Notes: generated by a model not told the origin, from the letters alone. Positions 11,869-20,246 are shown, counted from the first letter of the stretch. The stretch: 64,000 nucleotides of DNA from Actinomycetota bacterium (GCA_005885555.1 VAWN01000023.1:62001-126000); one strand, 5' to 3'. A program made the numbers and translations.

Positions 11869-12692
11869 CGGCAGACCAGGATCCCCGGATGGGTACCGAA
11901 CCGGAACGCGCCCTCCGCCGCGATCACCGCGGCCACCCGGTCGCGGACCCGGTCGAGTACCCGGCTGAACGGGTCGCCCGGCTGCCAGGACCGGGTCGAG
12001 GCGGCGAACGCGACGGCCGGCCCGGGCTCGGTGAGCACCACCTCGCCGGGCAGGTCGATGCGCTCCACGCTGGCGAAGTACCGGCCGGCGACCTCCTGCG
12101 CACCGGCCAGCCCGAAGCGGCGGTTCACGGCACGGTCCCAGGGCGGCGCATCGGGTACCTCGGCGGTCGCGTCGGCGCACAACTGGTACAGCCGGGCCTT
12201 GTCCTCGGCGTCGTTGGTGGAGATGAGCACCGTGCCGCCCGGCGCGACGACGCGCGCCAACTCCCGTACGCCGGCCTCGGGGTCGGTCGCGTGGTACAGC
12301 ATGTGCATCGCCAGTACCGCGCCGCACGAGCGGTCGGCCACCGGCAGCGCGGTGACGTCGGCGACGAACCCGGGCCGCCCGGCCACGCTCACCATGCCGA
12401 ACGACAGGTCGGCGGCGATGACCGTCCGATGTGGACGCTCTCGTGGGCCGGCACTTGGGCCGGACCAGGAAGGCGGCGATTGTCTGCGCAGCGCGGCGGT
12501 GTACCCGCCCGGCCCGCAGCCGATGTCGAGCACCGGCCCGGCCGCGTCGGGCAGCAGCCCGGCCGCGATGGCGGCGAGGTCGACCGGCGGGGTGCGGTGG
12601 CGGTACAGCGAATAGCGGGCGGTCAGCCGGGTCGGGTCGGCGTACGCCTCGGTGGTCAGGACGGTCCGGTCGGTGTAGGGGTCGGCACTCAC
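11865..12692 (-). CDS. SAM-dependent methyltransferase (UbiE/Methyltransf_11 type)
   Basis: A 275-residue class I methyltransferase with motif I VLDIGCGPGGYTAAL, an acidic strand VIAADLS, the LPVADRSCGAVLAMHMLYH segment and the post-motif region VAPGGTVLISTND. Compared with the usual fold there are about 15 extra residues (PSWSGPSAGPRERPH) between motif I and the acidic strand. The substrate is unknown. The GTG start overlaps the stop of the endonuclease IV gene (GTGA), and its own stop overlaps the next gene in the same way, so the three are one translational unit. Confidence 0.8.
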   Translation of the reverse strand: MSADPYTDRTVLTTEAYADPTRLTARYSLYRHRTPPVDLAAIAAGLLPDAAGPVLDIGCGPGGYTAALRRQSPPSWSGPSAGPRERPHRTVIAADLSFGMVSVAGRPGFVADVTALPVADRSCGAVLAMHMLYHATDPEAGVRELARVVAPGGTVLISTNDAEDKARLYQLCADATAEVPDAPPWDRAVNRRFGLAGAQEVAGRYFASVERIDLPGEVVLTEPGPAVAFAASTRSWQPGDPFSRVLDRVRDRVAAVIAAEGAFRFGTHPGILVCR

Positions 12693-13552
12693 GATCGGCA
12701 GGCTAGCGTGGCCAGCGTCGCGATGTCGCGCGCGTGACCGGTACCGGCGGCGCCTTCGCTGGGCGTCTCCACGATCACCGGTACCCCCGCGACGGCGGGG
12801 TGGGCGAGCAGTTCGGCGAACGGGGCCCGGCCGAGGGTACCGGCGGCGACGTTCTCGTGCCGGTCCCGGCGCGACCCGCAGCCGTCCTTGGAGTCGTTGG
12901 CGTGCACCAGCCGCAACCGCCCCGCACCGGCCACCGCCACGAGCTCGTCCAGCGCCGCGGCCGTCCCGCCCGGGGTGGCCAGGTCGTGCCCGGCCGCCCA
13001 GATGTGGCAGGTGTCGAAGCACACGCCCAGCGCCGGATGGTGCTCCACCGCGTCGAGGTACGGCGCCAGGTCCCCGATCCGGGCGGCCAGGCACCGGCCG
13101 CCGCCCGCGCTCGGCTCGACGAGCAGCTGCGGCCCGCCGGCGGCGGTCTCGTCGAGCAGCGGCAGCAGCGCCTCCCGTACCTGCTTCAGGGCGTTGTCGA
13201 AGTGCCCGGGATCGACCGCCTGGCCGGCGTGGAACACCACGCCCGCGGCGCCGGTCGCGCGGCCGCGGGCCAGCGCGTGCCGCAGCGTCGCCACGGAGTG
13301 CTCGACGGTCGCCGGGGTCGGCGAGCCGAGGTTGACCAGCAGCGAGGCGTGGATGTACGCCGGGGTGTCCCGCTCCTCGATGCCGGCGCGGAAGGCGCGG
13401 TCCTGCTCCGGGTCGCCGGGCGGCAGCGCCCAGCCGCGCGAGTTGGACACGTAGACCTGCAGCGCGCCGGCACCCACTCTGTCCACATAGGACAGTGCGG
13501 TGGCCAGCCCGCCGGTGGTGGGGGAGTGGGCACCGATCAGGGGTAGATCCAC
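12689..13552 (-). CDS. nfo: Deoxyribonuclease IV (AP endonuclease, Nfo family)
   Basis: Predicted base-excision-repair enzyme that cuts DNA 5' to abasic sites; a three-zinc TIM barrel of 287 residues. Recognisable parts are the N-terminal IGAHSPTTGGL, the YIHASLLVNLGSP segment, CFDTCHIWAAGHD and the C-terminal metal site HANDSKDGCGSRRDRHENVA. The GTG at 13552 was chosen because it starts at the conserved first strand; it overlaps the kinase gene by 16 bp. The neighbouring genes do not concern DNA repair. Confidence 0.87.
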   Translation of the reverse strand: MDLPLIGAHSPTTGGLATALSYVDRVGAGALQVYVSNSRGWALPPGDPEQDRAFRAGIEERDTPAYIHASLLVNLGSPTPATVEHSVATLRHALARGRATGAAGVVFHAGQAVDPGHFDNALKQVREALLPLLDETAAGGPQLLVEPSAGGGRCLAARIGDLAPYLDAVEHHPALGVCFDTCHIWAAGHDLATPGGTAAALDELVAVAGAGRLRLVHANDSKDGCGSRRDRHENVAAGTLGRAPFAELLAHPAVAGVPVIVETPSEGAAGTGHARDIATLATLACRS

Positions 13553-15498
13553 AGCTGGACCTGCGATCCCTTCGGCACCTGGGTACCGGCGGCGGGGTTC
13601 TGCTGCCGCACCTGCCCGCCGGGGAACTCGAAGACCTTCACCGCGACCAGGCCGGCCTGGGCCAGGATCTGGCTCGCCTGGTCGAAGTCGAGCTCCTGGT
13701 TGGACACGTCCGGCACGCCGACCTGCGGCGGTCCGGAGCTGACCGTCAGGATGATCCGGTCGCCCTTCTGCAGGCCGGAGCCTTCCGGCGGATCCTGGCT
13801 GATCACCTGGTTGGCCGGCTTGTCGCTCTGCTGCTGCTGTACCGCGACCTGCAACCCCAGGTCGGTCAGCTTCTGCTGGGCGGTGGCGAGATCCGTGCCG
13901 ATCACGTTGGGTACCGAGATCGGCGCCTTGCCCTTGCTCACCTTGATGGTGACCTCGGTGCCGGGCGCCAGGACGGTGCCCTTCGCCGGATCGGTGCCCA
14001 GCACGTTGCCGGCCGGCATGGTGTCGTCGTAGACGTCCTGGCGCTTGGGTACCAGCTTGAGCCTGGTCAGGTCGGCAACCGCCTGGTCGAAGGGCTGGCC
14101 GTTCTCGTCGGGCACCGCGTACCGCTCCGGCCCGCGCGACAGCGTCAGCGTGATCGTGCCGCCCTTGACGATCCGCTGGTTGCCGGCGGGGCGCTGGCCG
14201 ACGACGGTGTCCCTGGGGATCTTCTCCTCGAACCGGCCGGCGTCGAAGGCGAGGTGGAAACCCTTGGCCGCGGCCGCCGAGGCGGCCTGCGCCCGGGTCA
14301 GCCCGGTCAGCGCGGGTGCCGACGTGTACCGGCCGATCCCGAACCACCAGCCGCCCACCGCGACGAGCAGGGCGAGCACGACGATCGACGCGGCCACCGC
14401 CTGCCGGCCGCGCTTCGTGGCGGTCAGTTGCCGGTACCAGCCGGCGAGGCCACCGGTGCGGACCGCGCGCCGGCGACCGGGGCGGGCGCTGGGGCGCACC
14501 GCCGCCGCAGCGCGCGACGGTAGCCGGGCCCACGACGGGCGCGCGGCCGGCAGCGCGGTGGTCGGCGGGTCGATGCTCGCCACCGGTACCGTCGGCTGGG
14601 CGAACGTCTGGGTGGCCGCGGTGCCCACGGTGATGTCGTCCCGCGCGGCCTGCACCTCGGCCAGCAGCGCGCCGGCGTCGGTCGGCCGCCCGCCCGGGTC
14701 GCGCCGGGTGGCCCGGGCGACCAGGTCGTCGAGCACCGCGGGCAGCCCGGCGACGAACTTCGACGGCGGCGGCACGTCGTGGTCGACGTGCCGCCAGGCG
14801 ACCTCGACCGGCTTGTCGCCGTCGTAGGGAACCCGGCCGGTGAGCATCTCGAACAGCACGATGCCGGCCGAGTACACGTCGGTGCGCGGGTCGGCGTGCC
14901 CGTCGGTGACCAGCTCGGGCGCCACGTATGCGACGGTGGCCAGCAGGTGCGCACCGGCCTCGTCGGCGCTGGCCTCCACCGCGCGGGCCAGGCCGAAGTC
15001 GGCGACCTTGACCACGGCGTCGACCAGGCTGCCGCCGCCGGGCGGCTCGGCGACCAGGACGTTCTCCGGCTTGATGTCGCGGTGGATCAGGCCGGCCCGG
15101 TGTGCGGCGGCCACCGCGGCGAGCACCTGCTCCAGGATCGCCAGCGCCTCGGTCGGCGGCAGCCGCCGGTTGTCGCCCAGCAGCTCGCGCAGCGTGCGGC
15201 CGCGGACGTACTCCATGACCAGGTACGGCACGCCCTCGTGGGTGCCCTGGTCGTACACGGCGACCACGTTGGGATGGGTCAGCCGGGCGATCGCCTTCGC
15301 CTCGTCGGTGAACCGCTCGACGAAATGCGGGTCGTGGTGCCGCCCGGGATGGATGACCTTGACCGCGACGGTGCGCTCCAGTCGCTCGTCGGTCGCGGCG
15401 TACACCGTCGCCATGCCGCCACGGGCCAACCGCCCGCTGACCCGGTAGCGCCCGTCGATGAGCGCACCGGTCAACGAGTCGGCGACAGTGGTGTCCAT
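13537..15498 (-). CDS. Ser/Thr protein kinase with four PASTA domains
   Basis: Membrane receptor kinase, 653 residues. The kinase domain shows ARGGMATVY, the ATP lysine in TVAVKVIHP, LIHRDIKPENVLV, the DFG in VADFGLARA and YVAPELVTDG. A basic linker and one membrane helix (AASIVVLALLVAVGGWWFGI) lead to four extracellular PASTA repeats that bind muropeptides or lipid II in this family. Position beside an Rv2175c-like gene equals pknL (Rv2176) of M. tuberculosis, but as I recall PknL lacks PASTA domains, so the architecture here is more like PknB. It is likely to couple cell-wall status to growth. A -10-like TACACT 8 nt upstream supports the ATG. Confidence 0.93.
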   Translation of the reverse strand: MDTTVADSLTGALIDGRYRVSGRLARGGMATVYAATDERLERTVAVKVIHPGRHHDPHFVERFTDEAKAIARLTHPNVVAVYDQGTHEGVPYLVMEYVRGRTLRELLGDNRRLPPTEALAILEQVLAAVAAAHRAGLIHRDIKPENVLVAEPPGGGSLVDAVVKVADFGLARAVEASADEAGAHLLATVAYVAPELVTDGHADPRTDVYSAGIVLFEMLTGRVPYDGDKPVEVAWRHVDHDVPPPSKFVAGLPAVLDDLVARATRRDPGGRPTDAGALLAEVQAARDDITVGTAATQTFAQPTVPVASIDPPTTALPAARPSWARLPSRAAAAVRPSARPGRRRAVRTGGLAGWYRQLTATKRGRQAVAASIVVLALLVAVGGWWFGIGRYTSAPALTGLTRAQAASAAAAKGFHLAFDAGRFEEKIPRDTVVGQRPAGNQRIVKGGTITLTLSRGPERYAVPDENGQPFDQAVADLTRLKLVPKRQDVYDDTMPAGNVLGTDPAKGTVLAPGTEVTIKVSKGKAPISVPNVIGTDLATAQQKLTDLGLQVAVQQQQSDKPANQVISQDPPEGSGLQKGDRIILTVSSGPPQVGVPDVSNQELDFDQASQILAQAGLVAVKVFEFPGGQVRQQNPAAGTQVPKGSQVQLWIYP

Positions 15499-15506
15499 CG
15501 GGAGGC

Positions 15507-15512
15507 AGTGTA
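15507..15512 (-). promoter_or_regulatory. Probable -10 element of the PASTA kinase gene
   Basis: On the - strand TACACT ends 8 nt before the kinase ATG at 15498, a spacing compatible with a leaderless start. The gap also holds CCTCCC rather than a Shine-Dalgarno sequence. Confidence 0.5.
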
Positions 15513-15546
15513 GGCGTCGGGGCGGTGCGTTAGCACACGCCGCCGG

Positions 15547-16116
15547 TCACGGCTGCGTAGCGGTGCTGCCCGAGGGCGCCGGAGACGGAGAGTGACTCAC
15601 CGACGGTGTCGGCGTCGGGGACGGTGAGTTGCTGGGCGTCGGGCCCGGGGTCTGCGGCGTCGGTACCGGTACCGGGCACACGCAGGTCGGCTGGACGACC
15701 GGAGCCGGTGCGGCGGCGTCGGGTGCCGGTGCGCCGGCCGCGTGCCGGCCCGCGGGGGAGGCGCTGTGCGTCGCGGGTACCCGGCCGGACACCTGCCTGC
15801 CCACCGGGGGCGTACCGGCCGCCGGCTGCCGGGCGGGAGCCGCCTCGCTCAGTCCCGGTACCGCGTTGACGATCGGGGTGAACACCGCACCGATGCCACC
15901 GGCCACGGCGACGTAGGTCGCGGCGACCCCCGCGGCGACGGCCAGTCCCAGCCCGGCAGCGGCGTACCAGCGGCGCGGCTGCCGTTCGTAGGCGTCGTAC
16001 TCCGGGTACAGCACCTCGGTCGGCTGCTTCGCCGGGTTCGGCCCGCGGGTCAGGTCGTAGCGCACCGACCGCCACGCCCCGGCCAGTTCCCGGCCGATCC
16101 ACCGCACGATCCTCAC
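15547..16116 (-). CDS. Membrane protein with long Pro/Ser/Thr-rich exterior tail
   Basis: A 189-residue protein of no recognised family. It has a basic, cytoplasmic N-terminus of about 55 residues (IVRWIGRELAGAW), one membrane segment (YAAAGLGLAVAAGVAATYVA) and a tail rich in Pro, Ser, Thr and Ala that contains CVCPVPVPTPQTPGPTP. The tail resembles cell-wall-spanning linkers. The GTG start at 16116 has GAGGGGGACGAGG upstream. The gene ends 48 bp before the PASTA kinase start in the same direction, so a wall-sensing partner or kinase substrate is possible but unproven. Confidence 0.65.
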   Translation of the reverse strand: MRIVRWIGRELAGAWRSVRYDLTRGPNPAKQPTEVLYPEYDAYERQPRRWYAAAGLGLAVAAGVAATYVAVAGGIGAVFTPIVNAVPGLSEAAPARQPAAGTPPVGRQVSGRVPATHSASPAGRHAAGAPAPDAAAPAPVVQPTCVCPVPVPTPQTPGPTPSNSPSPTPTPSVSHSPSPAPSGSTATQP

Positions 16117-16197
16117 CCTCGTCCCCCTCGTTCGCTGCCCGCGACATTCCCGCCAATGGCGTGGTGCCCACCCGCCGGCCCATGGCAAATTGGTGGG

Positions 16198-16563
16198 GTG
16201 ACCGAATCTGTCGCCGTCTCCGGCCAGCTCGTCGAGCCGGCCGAGTGGGTGGCCATGCCGGACGTTGCCGAGCAGCTCGGCATGCCGATCACCCGGGTGC
16301 ACCAGCTGATCCGCGACCACGCCCTGCTCGCGGTACGCCGCGACGGTGTGCTGCGGGTACCCGTCGAGTTGATCGCCACGCCCAACGTCCGCAAGCACCT
16401 CCCTGGCGTCCTGACCTTGCTGCACGACGCTGGGTACAACGACGAAGAGGCGTTGCGGTGGCTCTACACCGCTGATGACTCTTTGCCCGGTATCCCGGCG
16501 ATTGCCCTGTCCGGTGCCCGGGCCACCGAAGTGAAGCGCCGCGCGCAGGCGCTCGGCTTCTAG
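16198..16563 (+). CDS. Rv2175c-type winged-helix DNA-binding protein
   Basis: A 121-residue protein with an N-terminal HTH (WVAMPDVAEQLGMPITRVHQ, then LIRDHALLAVRRDGVLRVP) and a C-terminal helical part (LTLLHDAGYNDEEALRWLYT). This is the layout of M. tuberculosis Rv2175c, a DNA-binding substrate of PknL whose phosphorylation abolishes DNA binding. Here it is divergent from the kinase block, one gene away, as in mycobacteria apart from the inserted proline-rich gene. Regulation by the adjacent kinase is inferred. Confidence 0.82.
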   Translation: MTESVAVSGQLVEPAEWVAMPDVAEQLGMPITRVHQLIRDHALLAVRRDGVLRVPVELIATPNVRKHLPGVLTLLHDAGYNDEEALRWLYTADDSLPGIPAIALSGARATEVKRRAQALGF

Positions 16564-16569
16564 CGGCCC

Positions 16570-16881
16570 GTGCGGCACCTGACCTACCTGGCGGTCCTGG
16601 CCGGCTGCCTGGCCGGTGCACTGTGGCTGGAGCCGGTGCTGCGGGTCGGGGTACTGCGCCGGTGGCGACGGCTGCTGCTCACGCTGGTACCGGTGGTCGC
16701 CGTCTTCGGCGCCTGGGACGTGGCCGCGATCGCGGCGCACCACTGGAGCTACGACGCCGGGCAGACCGTCGGGGTCCTGCTGCCCGGCCGGTTGCCGGTG
16801 GAGGAGGCGCTGTTCTTCGTCGTGGTACCGGTCTGCGCGATCCTCGGCTACGAGGCGGTGCGCAAGGTACTGCGGCGGTGA
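16570..16881 (+). CDS. crtYc: Lycopene cyclase subunit (CrtYc-type)
   Basis: A 103-residue integral membrane protein with three helices and the cyclase signature LPVEEALFFVVVPV (PxE). In actinobacteria lycopene cyclase is split into two small proteins that act as a heterodimer and cyclise one or both ends of lycopene or of a C50 precursor. The GTG start is 7 bp after the preceding gene and the stop overlaps the second subunit as GTGA. Which ring type is formed cannot be told from sequence. Confidence 0.82.
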   Translation: MRHLTYLAVLAGCLAGALWLEPVLRVGVLRRWRRLLLTLVPVVAVFGAWDVAAIAAHHWSYDAGQTVGVLLPGRLPVEEALFFVVVPVCAILGYEAVRKVLRR

Positions 16882-17201
16882 GCTACACCGTCACCGCCGC
16901 GCTCGGCGTCCTCGGGGCGCTGGTGCTGGACCTGCTGGTGCTGCGTACCCGGCTGGTCGCCGGCCGGGTCTTCTGGGCCACGTACCCGATCGTGCTGGCC
17001 GCCCAGCTCGTCTCGAACGGGGTCCTGACCGGGCGCGGGATCGTCCGGTACGACCGGCACGCGATCCTCGGGCCGCGCCTCGCCCACGCGCCCGTCGAGG
17101 ATCTCGCCTTCGGGTTCGCACTGGTGCTCACCGCGCTGTCGGTGTGGGTCTGGCTCGGGCGGCGCGGTATCGACGGGCCAGCACCACCGCGAGCACGATG
17201 A
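16878..17201 (+). CDS. crtYd: Lycopene cyclase subunit (CrtYd-type)
   Basis: A 107-residue membrane protein paired with the preceding gene. It has three hydrophobic segments and the matching signature APVEDLAFGFALVL. Translation is coupled to the first subunit through a GTGA overlap. Its last 74 bp overlap the 3' end of the convergent mannosyltransferase gene. The rest of the carotenoid genes lie 6-10 kb away, with prenyl synthase between, so the pathway is sub-clustered. Confidence 0.8.
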   Translation: MSYTVTAALGVLGALVLDLLVLRTRLVAGRVFWATYPIVLAAQLVSNGVLTGRGIVRYDRHAILGPRLAHAPVEDLAFGFALVLTALSVWVWLGRRGIDGPAPPRAR

Positions 17202-18696
17202 CGGCCACCAGGTCGACGAACGCGCCGACCGGCTTGGTGAGGGCGGCGACGCCGGTACCGTCGGGGAGGACCAGCAGCGCAAGCGCCGCGACGGCCAGAC
17301 CCAGCCGGTCGCGGGTCCGCGCGGTCATCGGGGCGGCGGCGAGCGCGGCGAGCGCCGGCAGCAGGTACCACGCAAAGAACACCGGGCCGAGCAGCGCGGT
17401 CGCCGCCAGCGCCCACCCGGCGGGCCGGCGGCGCAGCCACAGCACGGCCAGCACCGCGGCGAGCAGCAGCAGCCCGGCGGCGCGGGCCACGGTGACCGCG
17501 ACCGGCGCGAGGTCCGGCCGCCCGGCCCAGCGCAGCAGGTAGCCGACGGCCATGCCGACGCCGGTGGGCGGCGAGGTCCACTGGGTGAGGCCGGCGGTGT
17601 GCGACAGCGCGGGCAGCCAGCCCAGGCCCAGGCCGGTCGCGGCGGTGACCGCCGCGAAGGCCACCGTGGCCCCGGCCGCAATGCCCACGGTGGCCCCGGC
17701 CGCAATGCCCGCCCGGGCCCGCCGCCGGGCCACCAGAAGAACCGCGAAGGGTACCGCGACCAGCGCGGTGACCTTGACCGCGACGGCCAGCCCCAGCAGC
17801 ACCCCGGCGAGCACGCCCCACCGCGCGCGTCGGGCGAGGGCGAGCCCGCCGACGACGAGCCCGGCCAGCAGCGCGTCGTTGTGCACACCGGAGACCCCGT
17901 GCAGGAGCACCAGCGGGGCGGCCGCGGCGAGCCAGGCCGGGTTGCCGGTCGTGTCGTGCCCGGCCAGCCGTCGGGCGCAGCCGACCGCGAGCGCGATGCC
18001 GGCCAGCGCGACCAGGCGTAGCACGGCGACCGCGACCCAGAGGTTGCCGCTCGCGGCCGCCGCGCCGGTGATCGCCACCCACAGCGGCCCGTACGGCGCC
18101 GGCGTGTGCCGCCACAGCTCCGGTACCCGGTCCAGCCACGGGCAGGGCAGGTCGGCCACCCCGTGGTGGTACGGGTTGAGCCCGTGTACCAGCAGGTCGC
18201 CCTGGCAGGCGTAGGCCATCGCGTCACCACTGAACAGCGGTGGCGTGACCAGCAGCGGCAGTGCCCAGAGCGCGGCGGTACCGAGCAGCCAGCCGTAGCG
18301 CGTCTCGTGCCGCAGCCCGTACCACGCCGCGGCCAGTACCGCGACGCCGACCAGCCCGACCGGACGCGGCCCGGCCAGCGCGATACCGAGGGAGCCGGCG
18401 AGGCCCAGGTAACGCAGGGCGTCCGGAGTCATCCACCGGGTGACCCGCCGCAAGCCGGCTTGCCTGGCGGCGCCGGGCCGCGCAGACTGCGCGGAGGCAC
18501 ATGAAGCCGCAGACCGGGGGGCGGTCGGCGGCTCATCCAAGGGGGGTGCCCTGAACCCGCTCGCTTCGATAGGCGTTGATCCGGCGGTGCCGGACGTTGA
18601 TCCGGCGGCGCCGCGGTCGGCCGCCGGCTCATCGCCGCGCGCGGCCGCGGTGCTTTCCGCGGCCGCCGGCCCGGTGGCGTGCGGCTCGTCGGTCAC
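17128..18696 (-). CDS. Polyprenol-phosphomannose-dependent alpha-(1->6)-mannosyltransferase (MptA/MptB family)
   Basis: A 522-residue GT-C glycosyltransferase with a disordered N-terminal 90 residues and about 12 membrane helices. The catalytic loop after the first helices reads LFSGDAMAYACQGDLLVHG followed by LNPYHHG, in the position of the conserved Asp motif of MptA/MptB. M. tuberculosis mptA (Rv2174) is found at the equivalent place beside Rv2175c and idsA2 and extends the lipomannan backbone; here it may act on a lipoglycan of unknown structure. A short tandem repeat gives GIAAGATV twice. The GTG at 18696 is 15 bp from the divergent barstar-like gene. Confidence 0.8.
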   Translation of the reverse strand: MTDEPHATGPAAAESTAAARGDEPAADRGAAGSTSGTAGSTPIEASGFRAPPLDEPPTAPRSAASCASAQSARPGAARQAGLRRVTRWMTPDALRYLGLAGSLGIALAGPRPVGLVGVAVLAAAWYGLRHETRYGWLLGTAALWALPLLVTPPLFSGDAMAYACQGDLLVHGLNPYHHGVADLPCPWLDRVPELWRHTPAPYGPLWVAITGAAAASGNLWVAVAVLRLVALAGIALAVGCARRLAGHDTTGNPAWLAAAAPLVLLHGVSGVHNDALLAGLVVGGLALARRARWGVLAGVLLGLAVAVKVTALVAVPFAVLLVARRRARAGIAAGATVGIAAGATVAFAAVTAATGLGLGWLPALSHTAGLTQWTSPPTGVGMAVGYLLRWAGRPDLAPVAVTVARAAGLLLLAAVLAVLWLRRRPAGWALAATALLGPVFFAWYLLPALAALAAAPMTARTRDRLGLAVAALALLVLPDGTGVAALTKPVGAFVDLVAVIVLAVVLARRYRAARARPTPTAR

Positions 18697-18711
18697 CCCG
18701 GAAACCGTACC

Positions 18712-19212
18712 GTGACGCCCCGGCTGGGCGCGCTGGTCGCAGGCGTGGTCGCGCCGGGACTGTACCGGTGGCGCTCGCGTGCCCACCCCGGCGCCGTCCG
18801 GCGGGAGCTGACCGGGGCCGGATGGAGCGGGTACCCGCTGGCCGGGCCGGTCACCGACGCCGGCGGGTTCTTCGACGGCTGCGCCGCGGCGCTGGCGTTC
18901 CCCGACTGGGTCGGGCACAGCTGGGCGGCCGTCACCGACGGGCTCGCCGACCTGAGCTGGCTGCCGGCGCAGGGGCACGTGCTGCTCTGGGAGCGGTACG
19001 GCACGCTGGCGGCCAGCGACGGTACGGCGTGGCGGCACGCGTACGAGACGCTGGAGCGCGCGCTCGGCAGGCGGGCGCGCGAGGACGCGTCGCCACTGTT
19101 CGTGCTGCTACGCGGGGTCGGGCCGGCGACCTCCCCGGTGGACGGCGCGCCGATCCCGGTGCTCCCGGCGGTCAGCGGGACCGCCGCGTCGCGGCCCCGG
19201 CGAGCTCGGTGA
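18712..19212 (+). CDS. Barstar family protein
   Basis: A 166-residue protein whose centre (GFFDGCAAALAFPDWVGHSW, then AAVTDGLADLSWLP and HVLLWERYG) matches the barstar fold, the inhibitor of barnase-type ribonucleases. No barnase-like gene is adjacent, so it may be an orphan antitoxin, protect against imported nucleases, or have a different job. The GTG at 18712 is almost back to back with the mannosyltransferase start. The 3' end overlaps the convergent prenyl synthase gene by 41 bp. Confidence 0.75.
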   Translation: MTPRLGALVAGVVAPGLYRWRSRAHPGAVRRELTGAGWSGYPLAGPVTDAGGFFDGCAAALAFPDWVGHSWAAVTDGLADLSWLPAQGHVLLWERYGTLAASDGTAWRHAYETLERALGRRAREDASPLFVLLRGVGPATSPVDGAPIPVLPAVSGTAASRPRRAR

Positions 19213-20233
19213 GCGCGGTGCGCGGCTCGGCCGGCAGGTCGGCCTTGTCCAGCACGGCGAGGGCCTGCGCGGCGAGTTCCTCGATCCGGCGCTCGGTCGC
19301 CGCCAGCGCGCCGGTCGCCGCGATGATCCCGCCCAGCGCGTCGACGTCGGCGTCCGGGTCGCCCAGGCCGGTCCGCAACGCCGCCCGCTGTGCCGGGTCG
19401 GCGGCCGCGAGCGCGGTCGCCACGAGGAACGTGCGCTTGCCCTCGCGCAGGTCGTCACCGGCCGGCTTGCCGGTGCGCGCCGGGTCGCCGTACACGCCGA
19501 GGAGATCGTCGCGCAGCTGGAAGGCCTCGCCCAGCGGCAGCCCGTACCCGGAGTAGGCGGCCATCAGGTCGGCATCGGCACCGGCCAGCGCGGCACCGAA
19601 CAGCAGCGGCCGTTCCACCGTGTACTTCGCCGACTTGTACCGCGCGACGGTACCCGCCCAGCCGACCGACACGTCCCCGACGGCCTGCCCGAGCACGTCG
19701 AGGTACTGCCCGGCGGTGACCTCGGTGCGCATCTCGTCGAAGACCGGCCGGGCCCGGGCCAGCGTCGCCGGATCGAGGCCGCCGCTGTGCAGCAGCTCGT
19801 CCGACCACACCAGCGCGAGGTCGCCGAGCAGGATGGCGGCGGCCCGGCCGAACGCGTCCGGGTCGCCCTGCCAGCCGTGGCCGGTATGGGTCGCGGCGAA
19901 CCGGCGGTGGATGGCCGGTTCCCCGCGCCGGGTGTCGGAGTCGTCCATGACATCGTCGTGGATGAGCGCGCTGGCCTGCACGAACTCCAGTGCGGCGAGG
20001 GTGGCGACCAGCTGCGCGGAATCGGTGCCGCCGGCGCCGCGGTACCCCCAGTAGGCGAACGCCGGGCGCAGCCGCTTGCCGCCCTGCAGGACGAAGTCGG
20101 CCAGCGCGTCGGCGACCGGGGCCAGGGCCGGCTCGATCGCGAGGAGCCGGGTGCGCTGCCGGGCGAGGAACCCGGCCAGCGCCTTCTCCAGCCGGGTCCG
20201 CAGGTCGGCCCGGTCCACGGGGGCGGTGTCCAC
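19172..20233 (-). CDS. idsA: Polyprenyl diphosphate synthase (GGPP synthase, IdsA-like)
   Basis: Elongates allylic diphosphates with isopentenyl diphosphate, most likely to geranylgeranyl diphosphate. The 353 residues contain GGKRLRPAF, the first Asp-rich motif HDDVMDDSDTRRG and the second, QLRDDLLGVYGD. The residue five positions before the first motif is Ser rather than an aromatic, which allows a C20 or longer product. It could feed carotenoid and polyprenol synthesis encoded on either side. The GTG start has TAGCGT 7 nt upstream. M. tuberculosis idsA2 (Rv2173) is the positional counterpart. Confidence 0.9.
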   Translation of the reverse strand: MDTAPVDRADLRTRLEKALAGFLARQRTRLLAIEPALAPVADALADFVLQGGKRLRPAFAYWGYRGAGGTDSAQLVATLAALEFVQASALIHDDVMDDSDTRRGEPAIHRRFAATHTGHGWQGDPDAFGRAAAILLGDLALVWSDELLHSGGLDPATLARARPVFDEMRTEVTAGQYLDVLGQAVGDVSVGWAGTVARYKSAKYTVERPLLFGAALAGADADLMAAYSGYGLPLGEAFQLRDDLLGVYGDPARTGKPAGDDLREGKRTFLVATALAAADPAQRAALRTGLGDPDADVDALGGIIAATGALAATERRIEELAAQALAVLDKADLPAEPRTALTELAGAATRRSR

Positions 20234-20240
20234 AGCCCAG

Positions 20241-20246
20241 ACGCTA
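20241..20246 (-). promoter_or_regulatory. Probable -10 element of leaderless idsA
   Basis: On the - strand TAGCGT ends 7 nt before the idsA GTG at 20233, with no Shine-Dalgarno sequence between. Confidence 0.5.
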
